This document shows, piece after piece, positions 50,141-58,961 of a stretch of DNA of 64,000 nt. Both the position numbers and the translations under genes were made by a program. Below the pieces are notes generated by a model, which worked only from the letters and a program-made list of their open reading frames with translations, did not search any database and was not told the DNA's origin. Where the stretch lies: positions 496,001 to 560,000 of the forward strand of contig JAEPQO010000002.1 in NCBI GenBank assembly GCA_017640505.1, in the 5' to 3' direction. Positions within the stretch are counted from its first letter, which is position 1, and the number at the start of each line of letters is the position of its first letter. Source of the stretch: Rhodospirillales bacterium. GTDB taxonomy: Bacteria; Pseudomonadota; Alphaproteobacteria; Rhodospirillales; Casp-alpha2.

Positions 50141-51094
50141 TCAGGACGCGTCCGGCTCGGCGACCGCGTCTTCGTCATCATCGCCGGCAAGATTGCCGCG
50201 CGCCTTATCGTCGAGACCGAAGTACATCAGCAGCGGCACCGCGATGCAGATCGACGAATAGGTCCCGATCAGGACGCCCCAGATCATCGCGAACGAGAAG
50301 TCGCGGATCACCTCGCCGCCGAGGAAGAACAGCGCCAGCAACGCCAGCAACGTCGTCAACGAGGTGACGATGGTACGCGACAGCGTCTTGTTGATGGCAA
50401 GGTTGAGCAGTTCCGGCAGCGGCATCGTCTTGAACTTGCGCAGTTTCTCGCGCACGCGGTCATAGACGACGACGGTATCGTTGATCGAGTAGCCCGCGAT
50501 GGTCAGCACCGCGGCCACGGTCGAGAGGTTAAACTCGAATCCCATCAGCGCAAAAATGCCGATGGTCGTGGCAACGTCGTGCACCAGCGCGATCACCGCG
50601 CCGACACCGAACTGCCATTCGAAGCGGAACCAGATGTAAACAAGGATCGCCAGGATCGCGAGCGAGACGGCCATGATGCCGTCTTCAAGCAACTCGGCGG
50701 AGACCTGCGGGCCGACGAACTCGGTTCGGCGGTACTGGACGTTCTCCTCCAGCGCACCCTTGACCGCGTTGACCGCATGCTGCTGCGCTTCGTCCCCGCC
50801 CGGTTGGCGCTGGATACGGATCAGCACGTCGGTGACTTCGCCGAACTCTTGCAGCGAAATGTCGCCCAGGCCCAGCGTGGAGAGCTTGTCGCGCATCTGG
50901 CCGATGTCGGCCGGGCCCTCGGTGCGGACCTCGATCAGAATACCGCCCTTGAAGTCGATGCCGAAATTGAGGCCCTGGGTAAAGGTCAGCGCGACCGACG
51001 CCATGATCATCACCGCACTGAACGCGAAGAACAGTTTTCGTTTGGCAATGAACGCGATGTCGACGTCGGCGGGGACCAGATTGAGTGCTTTCAT
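50141..51094 (-). CDS. secF: Protein translocase subunit SecF
   Basis: SecF works with SecD to pull proteins across the inner membrane using the proton-motive force. The 317-residue product from ATG 51094 (MKALNLVPADVDIAFIAKRK) has a first membrane helix, the FGIDFKGGILIEV motif, the periplasmic region LGDISLQEFGEVTDVLIRIQRQPG, and five more helices with IGIFALMGFEFNLSTVAAVLTIAGYSINDTVVVYDRVREKLRK and SRTIVTSLTTLLALLALFFLGG. The longer frame from 51148 adds non-conserved residues. secD starts 14 bp upstream. Confidence 0.95.
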   Translation of the reverse strand: MKALNLVPADVDIAFIAKRKLFFAFSAVMIMASVALTFTQGLNFGIDFKGGILIEVRTEGPADIGQMRDKLSTLGLGDISLQEFGEVTDVLIRIQRQPGGDEAQQHAVNAVKGALEENVQYRRTEFVGPQVSAELLEDGIMAVSLAILAILVYIWFRFEWQFGVGAVIALVHDVATTIGIFALMGFEFNLSTVAAVLTIAGYSINDTVVVYDRVREKLRKFKTMPLPELLNLAINKTLSRTIVTSLTTLLALLALFFLGGEVIRDFSFAMIWGVLIGTYSSICIAVPLLMYFGLDDKARGNLAGDDDEDAVAEPDAS

Positions 51095-51108
51095 ATCCCT
51101 GTCTCCCC

Positions 51109-52689
51109 TTATATCGGCAACTCGGTCGGGCGCTTGGCACGCAGCCACGACACGACGAACAGACGCGTCAGCATGATCGCCGTGAACATCGAGGTCACGA
51201 TCCCGATGGCCAGCGTCACGGCGAAGCCGCGCACCGGGCCGGAGCCGAACGAATACAGCAGGATGGCGGCGATCAGCGTCGTCAGGTTGGCGTCGATGAT
51301 GGTCGACAGCGCACGGCCGTAACCGGTGTCGATCGCCGAGATCGGCGTGCGGCCGGCGCGGGTTTCCTCGCGGATGCGCTCGAAGATCAGCACGTTGGCG
51401 TCAACCGCCATGCCGATGGTCAGCACGATCCCCGCGATGCCCGGCAGCGTCAGCGTCGCCTGCAGCAGCGACAGCGCCCCCAGAATGAGGAAGATGTTCA
51501 TCGCCAGCGCGATATCGGCGTAGATACCGAAACGGCCATAGGCGATACCCATGAAGATGATCACGCCGATCATGCCGACAATGCATGCAATCTCGCCGGC
51601 GGCGATGGAGTCGGCACCGAGGCCCGGACCCACCGTGCGTTCCTCGAGGATCGTCAACGGCGCGGGCAGCGCGCCGGCGCGCAGCAGCAGCGCCAGGTCC
51701 TGCGTGTCCTGCACGGAAAATCCGCCGGAAATCTGACCGGTACCACCCAGAATCGGCTCCTGGATCACCGGCGCCGAAATCACGTTACCGTCCAAAACGA
51801 TCGCAAACGGGCGTTTGACGTTTTCCGTCGTGACCTTGCCGAACTTCTTGGCGCCCAGCGTATCGAAACGGAACGAGACGACCGGCTGGTTGTCTCGACC
51901 ATCGAAGCTCGGCTGCGCATCGACCAGGTTTTCACCGCTGACGGCGACCCGCTTCTTCACCAGAATGTACTGCTGGCCGGTCGGCGAATTGGCGCCTTCG
52001 AGCATCGGCAGCAGCAAAGAGCCCGGCGGTACGCGGCCGGCCAGTGCCTCGTCGACGGAATTCTGCACATCGACCATCTGGAACGTCAGCTTCGCGGTCT
52101 TGCCGATCAGGCTTTTCACGCGCTCGGGGTCGTCGATACCGGGCAACTGCACGATCACGCGATCATCGCCCTGGCGTTGGATCGTCGGCTCGCGCACGCC
52201 AGTTTCGTCGATGCGGCGGCGGATGATTTCGATCGACTGCTGCACCGCGGAGGTGCGGCGTTCGATGATCTGCTGTTCGGTCATCGTGATGGTGATGCGG
52301 TCGCCGTCGAGCGCGGTCTGCGCCGCGCTGTCCAGGTCACGAAGCAGCTCGAGCGCCTTGTCGCGCTCTTCCGCATTCGGGATCGTCACGCCGACGCTCT
52401 GCGTCTGCTTGCCCAGCGCCCGGTAACGGATGCGTTCGCTGCGCAGTTCCGCACGCGCGCTGTCGACCAATGCCTCCAGGTATTCGTCGATGACCGCCTG
52501 CACCTCGACTTCAAGCAAAAGGTGCGACCCGCCCCTGAGATCGAGCCCGAGGTTGACCTGATTGTGCGGCAACCAGTCCGGCAGACCGGCGGTCATTTCC
52601 TCGTCAACGAAGTTCGGCGCGGCGAATGCCAGTCCGAGGAAACAGATCAGTGCGACCAGCACCTTTTTCCAGGTCGGGAAATTGACCAT
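51109..52689 (-). CDS. secD: Protein translocase subunit SecD
   Basis: The larger SecDF subunit, 526 residues, acting after SecA-driven translocation. It begins MVNFPTWKKVL with the first helix, then NLGLDLRGGSHLLLEV, the periplasmic P1 part, the DQPVVSFRFDTLGAKKFG segment, GGFSVQDTQDLALLLRAGALPAPL, VGPGLGADSI, and the membrane block GMAVDANVLIFERIREE with the critical Asp and Arg. The start, length and domain order are normal. secF and yajC flank it on the same strand. Confidence 0.96.
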   Translation of the reverse strand: MVNFPTWKKVLVALICFLGLAFAAPNFVDEEMTAGLPDWLPHNQVNLGLDLRGGSHLLLEVEVQAVIDEYLEALVDSARAELRSERIRYRALGKQTQSVGVTIPNAEERDKALELLRDLDSAAQTALDGDRITITMTEQQIIERRTSAVQQSIEIIRRRIDETGVREPTIQRQGDDRVIVQLPGIDDPERVKSLIGKTAKLTFQMVDVQNSVDEALAGRVPPGSLLLPMLEGANSPTGQQYILVKKRVAVSGENLVDAQPSFDGRDNQPVVSFRFDTLGAKKFGKVTTENVKRPFAIVLDGNVISAPVIQEPILGGTGQISGGFSVQDTQDLALLLRAGALPAPLTILEERTVGPGLGADSIAAGEIACIVGMIGVIIFMGIAYGRFGIYADIALAMNIFLILGALSLLQATLTLPGIAGIVLTIGMAVDANVLIFERIREETRAGRTPISAIDTGYGRALSTIIDANLTTLIAAILLYSFGSGPVRGFAVTLAIGIVTSMFTAIMLTRLFVVSWLRAKRPTELPI

Positions 52690-52726
52690 CTGGATATCCC
52701 TGTCGTGTCAGCTGCTGGGTCTTGGC

Positions 52727-53239
52727 TCAGCTCTTGGTGTCGTCTTTTTTCTCGGCATCGTCGGCTGTGCCTTCGGACGCCGGGGCCTCGGCGGTATCGT
52801 CGGCCTTGTCCGCTTCCGGTGCGGGTGCCGGGGCTGCCGGTTTGGAACCGCCGCCGAACAGTTGCGACAGAAGGCCGCCCTGCTTTTTCTCGCCCGCGTC
52901 GTTGGCGGCGCTGCCGGCAACCGGCTCGGTGCGGTTGACGACACCCGAGATGGTCGAGCGCTGCACCTTGACCTTCACGTCCTTAGCGATTTCGACGGTC
53001 AGTTCATTGTCGTTGTCGACCTTGGTGACCGTACCGATGATGCCGCCACCGGTGATCACCTTGTCACCGCGGCGAATGCTTTCCAGCAGTTCCTTGTGCT
53101 GTTTGATTTTCTTCTGCTGCGGACGGATCAGCAGGAAATAGAACACCACGAAGATCAGGATCAGCGGCAAAAACGCCTGAAAGGCATTGCCGCCACCGGC
53201 ACCACCTGCGGCTTGCGCGTAGGCCTCGGAAATAAACAT
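52727..53239 (-). CDS. yajC: Preprotein translocase subunit YajC
   Basis: A small inner-membrane partner of SecDF, here 170 residues. The N-terminal helix FLPLILIFVVFYFLLIRPQQKK carries the YajC motif, followed by KQHKELLESIRRGDKVITGGGIIGTVTKVD and ELTVEIAKDVKVKVQRSTI. The C-terminus is extended by about 60 residues of low-complexity Ala/Glu/Asp sequence (PAAPAPAPEADKADD and EKKDDTKS), longer than the usual 100-110-residue protein. secD starts 38 bp downstream. Confidence 0.95.
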   Translation of the reverse strand: MFISEAYAQAAGGAGGGNAFQAFLPLILIFVVFYFLLIRPQQKKIKQHKELLESIRRGDKVITGGGIIGTVTKVDNDNELTVEIAKDVKVKVQRSTISGVVNRTEPVAGSAANDAGEKKQGGLLSQLFGGGSKPAAPAPAPEADKADDTAEAPASEGTADDAEKKDDTKS

Positions 53240-53405
53240 CGCTCAACTCCTAAAGACGCGTCAGCGGGGGCGTTTCAGCCCTTAAATTCAAAGTCGCGGG
53301 ACTATAGCGCTCAGGCCCCGAGTTGCAACCGATTCCGACCGTTTTCCGGGGGATACACCATTAATCAATCGTAATATTCAATGTCGCCAAAATATCGTGG
53401 CAGCC

Positions 53406-53497
53406 TGTTTCCCGGACGGACGGAACGGCCGATCCGAGCCCCATCGGCACACAGGGAAGCGAGTCTTCATATAGGTCCCGGCTCAAGGCCGGGAAAT
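53406..53497. repeat. Palindromic intergenic repeat, family E copy 1
   Basis: 92 bp, with left arm TGTTTCCCGGACGGACGGAA and right arm GGTCCCGGCTCAAGGCCGGG. A second copy of similar layout is at 58866-58956. It lies in the 327-bp divergent gap between yajC and the AAA+ gene. Confidence 0.8.
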
Positions 53498-53566
53498 ACG
53501 CGTTAGGTACCGCAACCATGCCGAAGTGTTTGACGCTCTGGGATACCAAGTTTAATTTCCGCGCCC

Positions 53567-54421
53567 ATGATCGATCAGGAAACGAAAGACCTGTTGGGCC
53601 GGATCGCGGGCGCGCTCGAACGCCTCGCCCCGGAACCGACACCGGAAGCGGGCATTCGCGACGCCGATGCCTTCGTGTGGCATTCCGCAGGCGGCCTCGA
53701 GGCCGTCCCGGTGGTGAACCGTGTCGATATCGGCCTTCTGCAGGGCGTCGACCGCCAGCAGGACCAGCTGTTCGACAACACCAAGCGCTTCACGGACGGT
53801 TTTCCGGCCAATAACGCCCTGTTGTGGGGCGCGCGCGGCACCGGCAAATCCTCGCTGGTCAAGGCGGTGCATGCCAAGATCAACAAAGAAAACCCGGGCT
53901 CGCTGGCGCTGATCGAAATTCACCGCGAAGACATTCCGTCCCTGCCCGTCCTGCTCGGCAAGCTCCGCAAGGAAGACCGCCGCTGTCTGATTTTCTGCGA
54001 CGACCTGTCGTTCGACGGCCAGGACGACGCCTACAAGTCGCTGAAAGCCGTGCTCGACGGCGGTGTCGAAGGACGTCCTGAGAACGTGATTTTCTATGCG
54101 ACGTCGAACCGCCGCCACCTGATGCCGCGCGACATGATCGAAAACGAACGTTCGAGCGCCATCAGCCCGTCGGAAGCGACCGAGGAAAAGGTCTCGCTCT
54201 CCGACCGCTTCGGCCTCTGGCTCGGTTTTCACAACGTCGATCAGCAGACGTATTACAAGATCATCGAAGGCTACGCGAAGCACTACGGTCTCGACGATCC
54301 GTCGATCGACCTGCGTGCCGAAGCCAACGAATGGTCGGTCACGCGTGGCGCCCGTTCGGGCCGTGTCGCCTGGCAGTACATTCAGGACCTCGCCGGCCGC
54401 CTCGGCAAGAAGCTGACCTGA
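53567..54421 (+). CDS. DUF815-family AAA+ ATPase
   Basis: A 284-residue ATPase. The Walker A motif is GARGTGKSSL (about residue 88-97) and Walker B is CLIFCDDLSFD (about 143-153). Further blocks are KRFTDGFPANNALLWG, DGGVEGRPENVIFYATSNRRHL with the sensor Asn/Arg, and SLSDRFGLWLGFHNVDQQTYY. The ARSGRVAWQYIQDLAG segment closes the small domain. This matches the DUF815 AAA+ group, whose cellular role is not established. It is divergent from yajC and converges with a small membrane-protein gene. Confidence 0.88.
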   Translation: MIDQETKDLLGRIAGALERLAPEPTPEAGIRDADAFVWHSAGGLEAVPVVNRVDIGLLQGVDRQQDQLFDNTKRFTDGFPANNALLWGARGTGKSSLVKAVHAKINKENPGSLALIEIHREDIPSLPVLLGKLRKEDRRCLIFCDDLSFDGQDDAYKSLKAVLDGGVEGRPENVIFYATSNRRHLMPRDMIENERSSAISPSEATEEKVSLSDRFGLWLGFHNVDQQTYYKIIEGYAKHYGLDDPSIDLRAEANEWSVTRGARSGRVAWQYIQDLAGRLGKKLT

Positions 54422-54425
54422 CTTC

Positions 54426-54800
54426 CTAGAATTCCTTGAGGAAGAACATCGAGCCGCCGAGCATCAGTATGGCGGCAAAGACGGCATTGATCACCCTGTG
54501 GAAGACATAGCGCTGTATCGCCTCGCCTTCGCGGCGGCGGCGCGCGTCCGGATTTTCCATGCGCTCGTTCTCGCGCTGGCGGGCCAGCATCTGCACCGTG
54601 TGGGTCGACGCACGTTCATGCGGGTCGCCACAGGTCTCGAATATCTCGGCGCGCATCGAGATCATCAACCCCACAAGACCGACGAACCCGACCCCCATCC
54701 AGCCGAACCAGCGGAAACCGAACACGATGCCGCAGGCCACGAAAAAGGCCATGCAAACAAACGCGAAGCGCGGCGAGCGCAAAAGGTTCATGATGCTCAT
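54426..54800 (-). CDS. Small membrane protein
   Basis: A 124-residue protein with three likely membrane helices: RFAFVCMAFFVACGIVFGF, WFGWMGVGFVGLVGLMISM, and near the C-terminus INAVFAAILMLGGSMFFLK. The middle is a charged, cytoplasmic helix (AEIFETCGDPHERASTHTVQMLARQRENERMENPDARRRREG). It converges with the AAA+ gene 5 bp away. The first Met (residue 1) and MNLLRSP (residue 4) are both plausible starts. Function is unknown. Confidence 0.65.
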   Translation of the reverse strand: MSIMNLLRSPRFAFVCMAFFVACGIVFGFRWFGWMGVGFVGLVGLMISMRAEIFETCGDPHERASTHTVQMLARQRENERMENPDARRRREGEAIQRYVFHRVINAVFAAILMLGGSMFFLKEF

Positions 54801-54842
54801 GCGCTATTTTAGCACCGTTTTCATTCCGTGGATGAAAAAACG

Positions 54843-54947
54843 CCCCCTCACCTGTCCTCTCCCCCATTGCATGGTGGAGAGGGACTCTCGACGCATTGCC
54901 GCAGCTACCCCTCTCCCCCTGCCAGGGGGAGAGGCTGGGTGAGGGGG
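54843..54947. repeat. Palindromic intergenic repeat, family A copy 3
   Basis: 105 bp, starting CCCCCTCACCTGTCCTCTCC and ending GGCTGGGTGAGGGGG, with the shared centre GGGACTCTCGACGCA. It lies between the 5' end of the small membrane-protein gene and the stop of the LysM/M23 gene. Confidence 0.85.
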
Positions 54948-54957
54948 TAGAGCACCA

Positions 54958-56052
54958 TTAAGCCTTCTTCAGATAATCCTCGGGATTACGCGGGCGCCGG
55001 CCCTTGCGGATTTCGAAATGCAGTTGCGGCCGGTTGACCGAACCGGTCTGACCGACGGTGGCGATTTTCTGGCCACGCTTAACCCGCTGACCGCGCTTCA
55101 CCAGCAGATCCCGGTTGTGCGCATAGGCGGTCACGTAGCCGTCCGCATGCTTGATCAGCAACAGGTTGCCGAAGCCGCGGATTTCATTCCCGGCGTAAGC
55201 GACGACGCCGTTCTCCGCCGCGACCACCGGTGTGCCGGCAGGTGCGATAATGTTAATCCCGTCGTTCCTGAGCCCGCCGTTCTTGGTGCCGAAGTTCGAC
55301 ATCAGCGGGCCGCGAACCGGCCAGACAAAGCCCCTGCCCGTCCGCGCCGCGGGCGGTGGCACCGGTGACGGCGGTTTACGCGGCGGCACGACATTCACCG
55401 AACCGCCCGTGGACGCGGGTTCAGGTGCGCGCGCCATCTGCCGGGGCGGTTTATCGGGTTTGGCCGGTGCGGATGCCGTTTCGGTTCGGGGTGCGGCTTT
55501 GGCCACCGGTTGCGATTTCGGCGCATCGGGATTCTGCGGAATCACCAGCACCTCGCCGATACGCACGGTATAGGGCGCATCGATACCGTTAAGCCGCGCC
55601 AGTTCGTACATTCCCGCGTCATAACGCTGGGCGATGGAATAGAGCGTGTCGCCCGGTGTCACGGTATGCTGCGTCCCGCGCGGCAACTCGATACGCTGCC
55701 CGACATTCAGCAGATAAGGTGGCTTGAGGTTGTTGGCACGGATGATCGCCGGTACCGGCACGCGGTGCCGGCGCGACAGTTCGTAAACCGTGTCGCCCCG
55801 CCCCACCTTGACGGCCGACGCACCGACAAAGGCGTCGGCGCTGCCCCGCGACGGCCTTGAGACATTACCGGCAGCCGACGCCTGCACCGATTTGACGGGC
55901 GCAGCGCGCGGCACGCCGCCCGACCCCGAACTTGCCGTTCTGGGTGGCGGTGAATTGATGTCGCGCGGCGGCGCGCTGGACGGGATCTGGACATTTCCGC
56001 ATCCGGCGGCACCGATGCAGACAAGGGCGATTATGGCGACTCTAATTTTCAA
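54958..56052 (-). CDS. LysM / LytM (M23) lipoprotein, NlpD-like
   Basis: A 364-residue predicted outer-membrane lipoprotein. The signal MKIRVAIIALVCIGAAGC ends in lipobox GAAGC. Two LysM peptidoglycan-binding repeats follow (about residues 83-125 and 130-172: GRGDTVYELSRRHRVPVPAI and VTPGDTLYSIAQRYDAGMYEL). A Pro-rich linker leads to a C-terminal LytM domain with GRGFVWPVRGPLMSNFGTKNGG, NDGINIIAPAGTPV, and LHFEIRKG. The first two zinc ligands (His/Asp of HxxxD) are Asn, so it is probably non-catalytic and activates amidases during cell division, like NlpD, EnvC and DipM. The gene overlaps pcm by 4 bp. Confidence 0.87.
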   Translation of the reverse strand: MKIRVAIIALVCIGAAGCGNVQIPSSAPPRDINSPPPRTASSGSGGVPRAAPVKSVQASAAGNVSRPSRGSADAFVGASAVKVGRGDTVYELSRRHRVPVPAIIRANNLKPPYLLNVGQRIELPRGTQHTVTPGDTLYSIAQRYDAGMYELARLNGIDAPYTVRIGEVLVIPQNPDAPKSQPVAKAAPRTETASAPAKPDKPPRQMARAPEPASTGGSVNVVPPRKPPSPVPPPAARTGRGFVWPVRGPLMSNFGTKNGGLRNDGINIIAPAGTPVVAAENGVVAYAGNEIRGFGNLLLIKHADGYVTAYAHNRDLLVKRGQRVKRGQKIATVGQTGSVNRPQLHFEIRKGRRPRNPEDYLKKA

Positions 56053-56690
56053 CCGGCTTCCTCGTCGCTGACCAGGGGCACGAAACGCACCAGCCCCAGG
56101 TCTTCCGTCTCGATGTCATCCTCGGTCTTGCGAACCCGGAGCAGATGCTGCGTCCGTTCCTCAAGCCCGACCGGCACCACCATGATTCCGCCAACGTCCA
56201 GCTGATCCAGCAGGACCTGCGGCACGTCGATGGCCGCGGCGGTCACAATGATGCGCGAGAACGGCGCCTGCTCTTTCCACCCCATCGATCCGTCGCCGAA
56301 ACGCGTCACGATATTGGTGAACCCGAGCTGGTCGAACCGTGCCTCAGCTTCTGAAAGTAACGGACGATGTCTTTCTATCGTGTAAACGCGGCGGCAGAGT
56401 TTTGCCAGAATGGCCGTCTGGTAGCCGGAACCGGTCCCGATCTCGAGAATCTTGACCCTATCGTCGAGTTCCAGCGCCTGCGTCATCATGGCGACCACGG
56501 TCGGTTGCGAAATGGTCTGGTGCAGGCCGATCGGCAGCGGCGAATTTTCGTAGGACCGTTCCTTGAACGCCGGCGGCACGAACATGTCGCGCGGAATGGC
56601 GTAAATCGCGTCCAGCACCCTCTCGTCGGTGATGCCGTCGCGTATCAGTGCGGCGCGGAGCGTATCTGCGTCGAGCCGCGCCCCGATCAT
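56049..56690 (-). CDS. pcm: Protein-L-isoaspartate O-methyltransferase
   Basis: Pcm methylates isoaspartyl residues to repair aged proteins, using S-adenosylmethionine. The 213-residue sequence has the family blocks IPRDMFVPPAFKERSYENSPLPIGLHQTISQPTVVAMMTQAL, VKILEIGTGSGYQTAILAKLCRRVYTIER, and PFSRIIVTAAAIDVPQVLLDQL. Length is normal. It overlaps surE (ATGA at 56687-56690) upstream and the LytM gene downstream, forming the classic surE-pcm-nlpD arrangement. Confidence 0.96.
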   Translation of the reverse strand: MIGARLDADTLRAALIRDGITDERVLDAIYAIPRDMFVPPAFKERSYENSPLPIGLHQTISQPTVVAMMTQALELDDRVKILEIGTGSGYQTAILAKLCRRVYTIERHRPLLSEAEARFDQLGFTNIVTRFGDGSMGWKEQAPFSRIIVTAAAIDVPQVLLDQLDVGGIMVVPVGLEERTQHLLRVRKTEDDIETEDLGLVRFVPLVSDEEAG

Positions 56691-57469
56691 TTCATGCCCG
56701 CCTTCAGATTGCGCAGCGTCGCAGCATGCGTCAGGTCGAGCGCGAGCGGCGTCACCGCGACCTTGCCCGCGTTGATGGCGGCCAGGTCCGTCCCCTTGAG
56801 GAATTTTTCCTCGTCACGCTGCGGGCCGACCCAGAAATACTCGTCGCCGCGCGGGTCGACACCGCGGGTCAGCGCCCCGCCGATCTTGCGGCGCCCCTGG
56901 CGGCAGACGTCGATCCCGGCGACCTTTGCCGCCGTCACGTCCGGAAAATTGACGTTGATGAAGATGCCCTTGGGCCAGCCCAGCTTGAAAAGCTGCTTCA
57001 GCACCTTCGGCGTCCATGTCTTGGCGGTCGCCCATTTGACCTTGTGGCGGTCCTGGTAAAACTGACTCAGCGCCACCGACGGGATGCCCAGCAGCGCGCC
57101 TTCCATGGCGGCGGCGACGGTCCCGGAATAGGTCACGTCCTCGCCCAGGTTGCCGCCCCGGTTGATCCCGGACAGCACCAAGTCGGGCTTGGCATCCGCC
57201 ATGATCTTGTTGACGCCGAGCAGCACCGCGTCGGTCGGCGTGCCGTCGACGGCATAGCGCCGTTCCGACACATGCCGGATACGCAGCGGCTGACGCAGTG
57301 TCAGGGAATGGCTGGTCGCGGATTGCTCCGTTTCCGGCGCGCACACCCACAATTCGCTGACGTGCGGCTTGATGGCGTCTTCCAGCGCCTTGAGACCGGG
57401 CGCGTTGATACCGTCGTCGTTGGACAGCAGCACCCGCGCTTTTTTGAGATCGAACCCCGCCTTAGCCAT
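56687..57469 (-). CDS. surE: 5'/3'-nucleotidase SurE
   Basis: SurE dephosphorylates nucleoside monophosphates and short polyphosphates; its deletion affects stationary-phase survival in E. coli. The 260-residue sequence opens [20 protein letters not shown], with the metal-binding Asp pair and Asn at NDDG. It continues [67 protein letters not shown], and INVNFPD. It overlaps serS by 8 bp and pcm by 4 bp. Confidence 0.96.
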   Translation of the reverse strand: MAKAGFDLKKARVLLSNDDGINAPGLKALEDAIKPHVSELWVCAPETEQSATSHSLTLRQPLRIRHVSERRYAVDGTPTDAVLLGVNKIMADAKPDLVLSGINRGGNLGEDVTYSGTVAAAMEGALLGIPSVALSQFYQDRHKVKWATAKTWTPKVLKQLFKLGWPKGIFINVNFPDVTAAKVAGIDVCRQGRRKIGGALTRGVDPRGDEYFWVGPQRDEEKFLKGTDLAAINAGKVAVTPLALDLTHAATLRNLKAGMK

Positions 57470-58742
57470 CGGCAGCGATGACCTTCAGTCCGCCCATGTA
57501 GGGCTGCAGGACGTCCGGAATGACGACCGAGCCATCGGCCTGCTGGTAGTTCTCCAGAATCGCAATCAGCGTGCGGCCGACCGCAAGGCCGGAACCGTTG
57601 AGCGTGTGCACGAACTGCGTTCCCTTCTCGCCCTTCACCCGGAACCGCGCGTTCATGCGCCGCGCCTGGAAATCGCCGCAGACGGAACAACTCGAGATTT
57701 CGCGGTAACGTTCCTGAGCCGGCAACCAGACCTCGATATCGTAGGTCTTGCGTGCGCCCGCCCCCATGTCCCCGGTGCAGAGCGTCATGGTGCGGAACGG
57801 CAGACCCAGTTGGGTCAGGATATCCTCTGCGCACGACGTCATGCGTTCCAGTTCGTTCAGCGAGTCTTCGGGCTTGGTGACGGACACCATTTCCACCTTG
57901 GTGAACTGGTGCTGGCGGATCATGCCGCGCGTGTCCTTGCCGGCGGCGCCCGCTTCGGAGCGGAAACACCATGTCATCGCGGTGTAGCGCCTGGGCAGAT
58001 AATCCTCGTCGACGATCACATCGGCAACGATGTTGGTCAGCGGTACCTCGGCGGTCGGGATCAGCCAGTAGCCCGCCGTCGTCTTGAACAGGTCGTCGCC
58101 GAACTTGGGCAACTGTCCGGTGCCGAACATGGTCTTGTCGTTGACCAGCGCCGGCGGATTGGTCTCGGTATAGCCCCAGTCCGCGGACGTATTGTGATCG
58201 AGCATGAAGGCCGCCAGCGCGCGTTCGAGACGCGCCAGTGCCCCCGACAGCAACACGAAGCGGGACCCGGCCAGCTTGGCCGCGGTCTCGAAATCCATCA
58301 TGCCGAGGGCTTCGCCGATATCGGTGTGATCCTTGGGTTCGAAATCGAACTTCGGCGGCTCGCCGACGCGGCGCACCTCAACGTTGTCGTCCTCGCCGCC
58401 GCCGTCCGGCACGTCGTCCAGCGGCAGGTTCGGCAGCACCGCCAGCGCATCGTTCAGCGCATCGGACGCCGCCGAGGCTTCCTGTTCGGCCGCCGCCTGC
58501 GCATCCTTCGATTCGGCGACCTTGGCCATGATCTCGGACGCGTCTTCGCCCTTCGACTTCAGCTGCCCGATCTGCTTCGAGAGCGCATTACGCTCCGTCT
58601 GCAGTTCCTGCGCGCGGGTCTGTGCATCGCGGCGTTTGGCGTCCAGCGCCAGCAGTTCCGGGCTTTGCGGCCCCAGTCCCCGGCGCGCCATACCGGCGTC
58701 GAAGGCCTCGGGGTTTTCTCTGATCCACCTGATATCGAACAT
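57462..58742 (-). CDS. serS: Seryl-tRNA synthetase
   Basis: Charges tRNA-Ser with serine. The 426-residue product starts [22 protein letters not shown] with a long N-terminal coiled-coil arm that binds the tRNA (about residues 30-105). The class II catalytic domain shows motif 2 [30 protein letters not shown] and motif 3 [17 protein letters not shown]. Length and motifs are typical. surE follows with an 8-bp overlap, so serS heads the serS-surE-pcm-LytM operon. Confidence 0.97.
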   Translation of the reverse strand: MFDIRWIRENPEAFDAGMARRGLGPQSPELLALDAKRRDAQTRAQELQTERNALSKQIGQLKSKGEDASEIMAKVAESKDAQAAAEQEASAASDALNDALAVLPNLPLDDVPDGGGEDDNVEVRRVGEPPKFDFEPKDHTDIGEALGMMDFETAAKLAGSRFVLLSGALARLERALAAFMLDHNTSADWGYTETNPPALVNDKTMFGTGQLPKFGDDLFKTTAGYWLIPTAEVPLTNIVADVIVDEDYLPRRYTAMTWCFRSEAGAAGKDTRGMIRQHQFTKVEMVSVTKPEDSLNELERMTSCAEDILTQLGLPFRTMTLCTGDMGAGARKTYDIEVWLPAQERYREISSCSVCGDFQARRMNARFRVKGEKGTQFVHTLNGSGLAVGRTLIAILENYQQADGSVVIPDVLQPYMGGLKVIAADG

Positions 58743-58865
58743 CTGAAACGTCGTTCCTTGGTCTTGTCGCTTTTCCGGGCTGAACGGGCACCCCCCCTGC
58801 CCGTATGTCAGTTAACATGAAATGCCGGAAGGAACACCCGTTTCGTTGCTCACACCCGAATACAC

Positions 58866-58956
58866 TGTTTCCCGGACGGGCCGAAGGGCCGGTCCGGGAC
58901 CTATGACGAAATTTGCCGGTGTTCGTGTGATGGGTCCCGCCTCAAGGCCGGGAAAC
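58866..58956. repeat. Palindromic intergenic repeat, family E copy 2
   Basis: 91 bp with left arm TGTTTCCCGGACGGGCCGAA and right arm GGTCCCGCCTCAAGGCCGGG, similar to 53406-53497. It lies just beyond the stop of the ada-like gene. Confidence 0.8.
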
Positions 58957-58961
58957 GATAT

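Noticed and set aside
51085-52938. A 617-residue plus-strand frame opposite secD and yajC
   Set aside because: Its composition (Arg/His/Gln/Asp rich) is that of an antisense shadow; secD and yajC are well supported.
57369-58820. A 483-residue plus-strand frame opposite serS
   Set aside because: The serS motifs are all on the minus strand and this frame has none.
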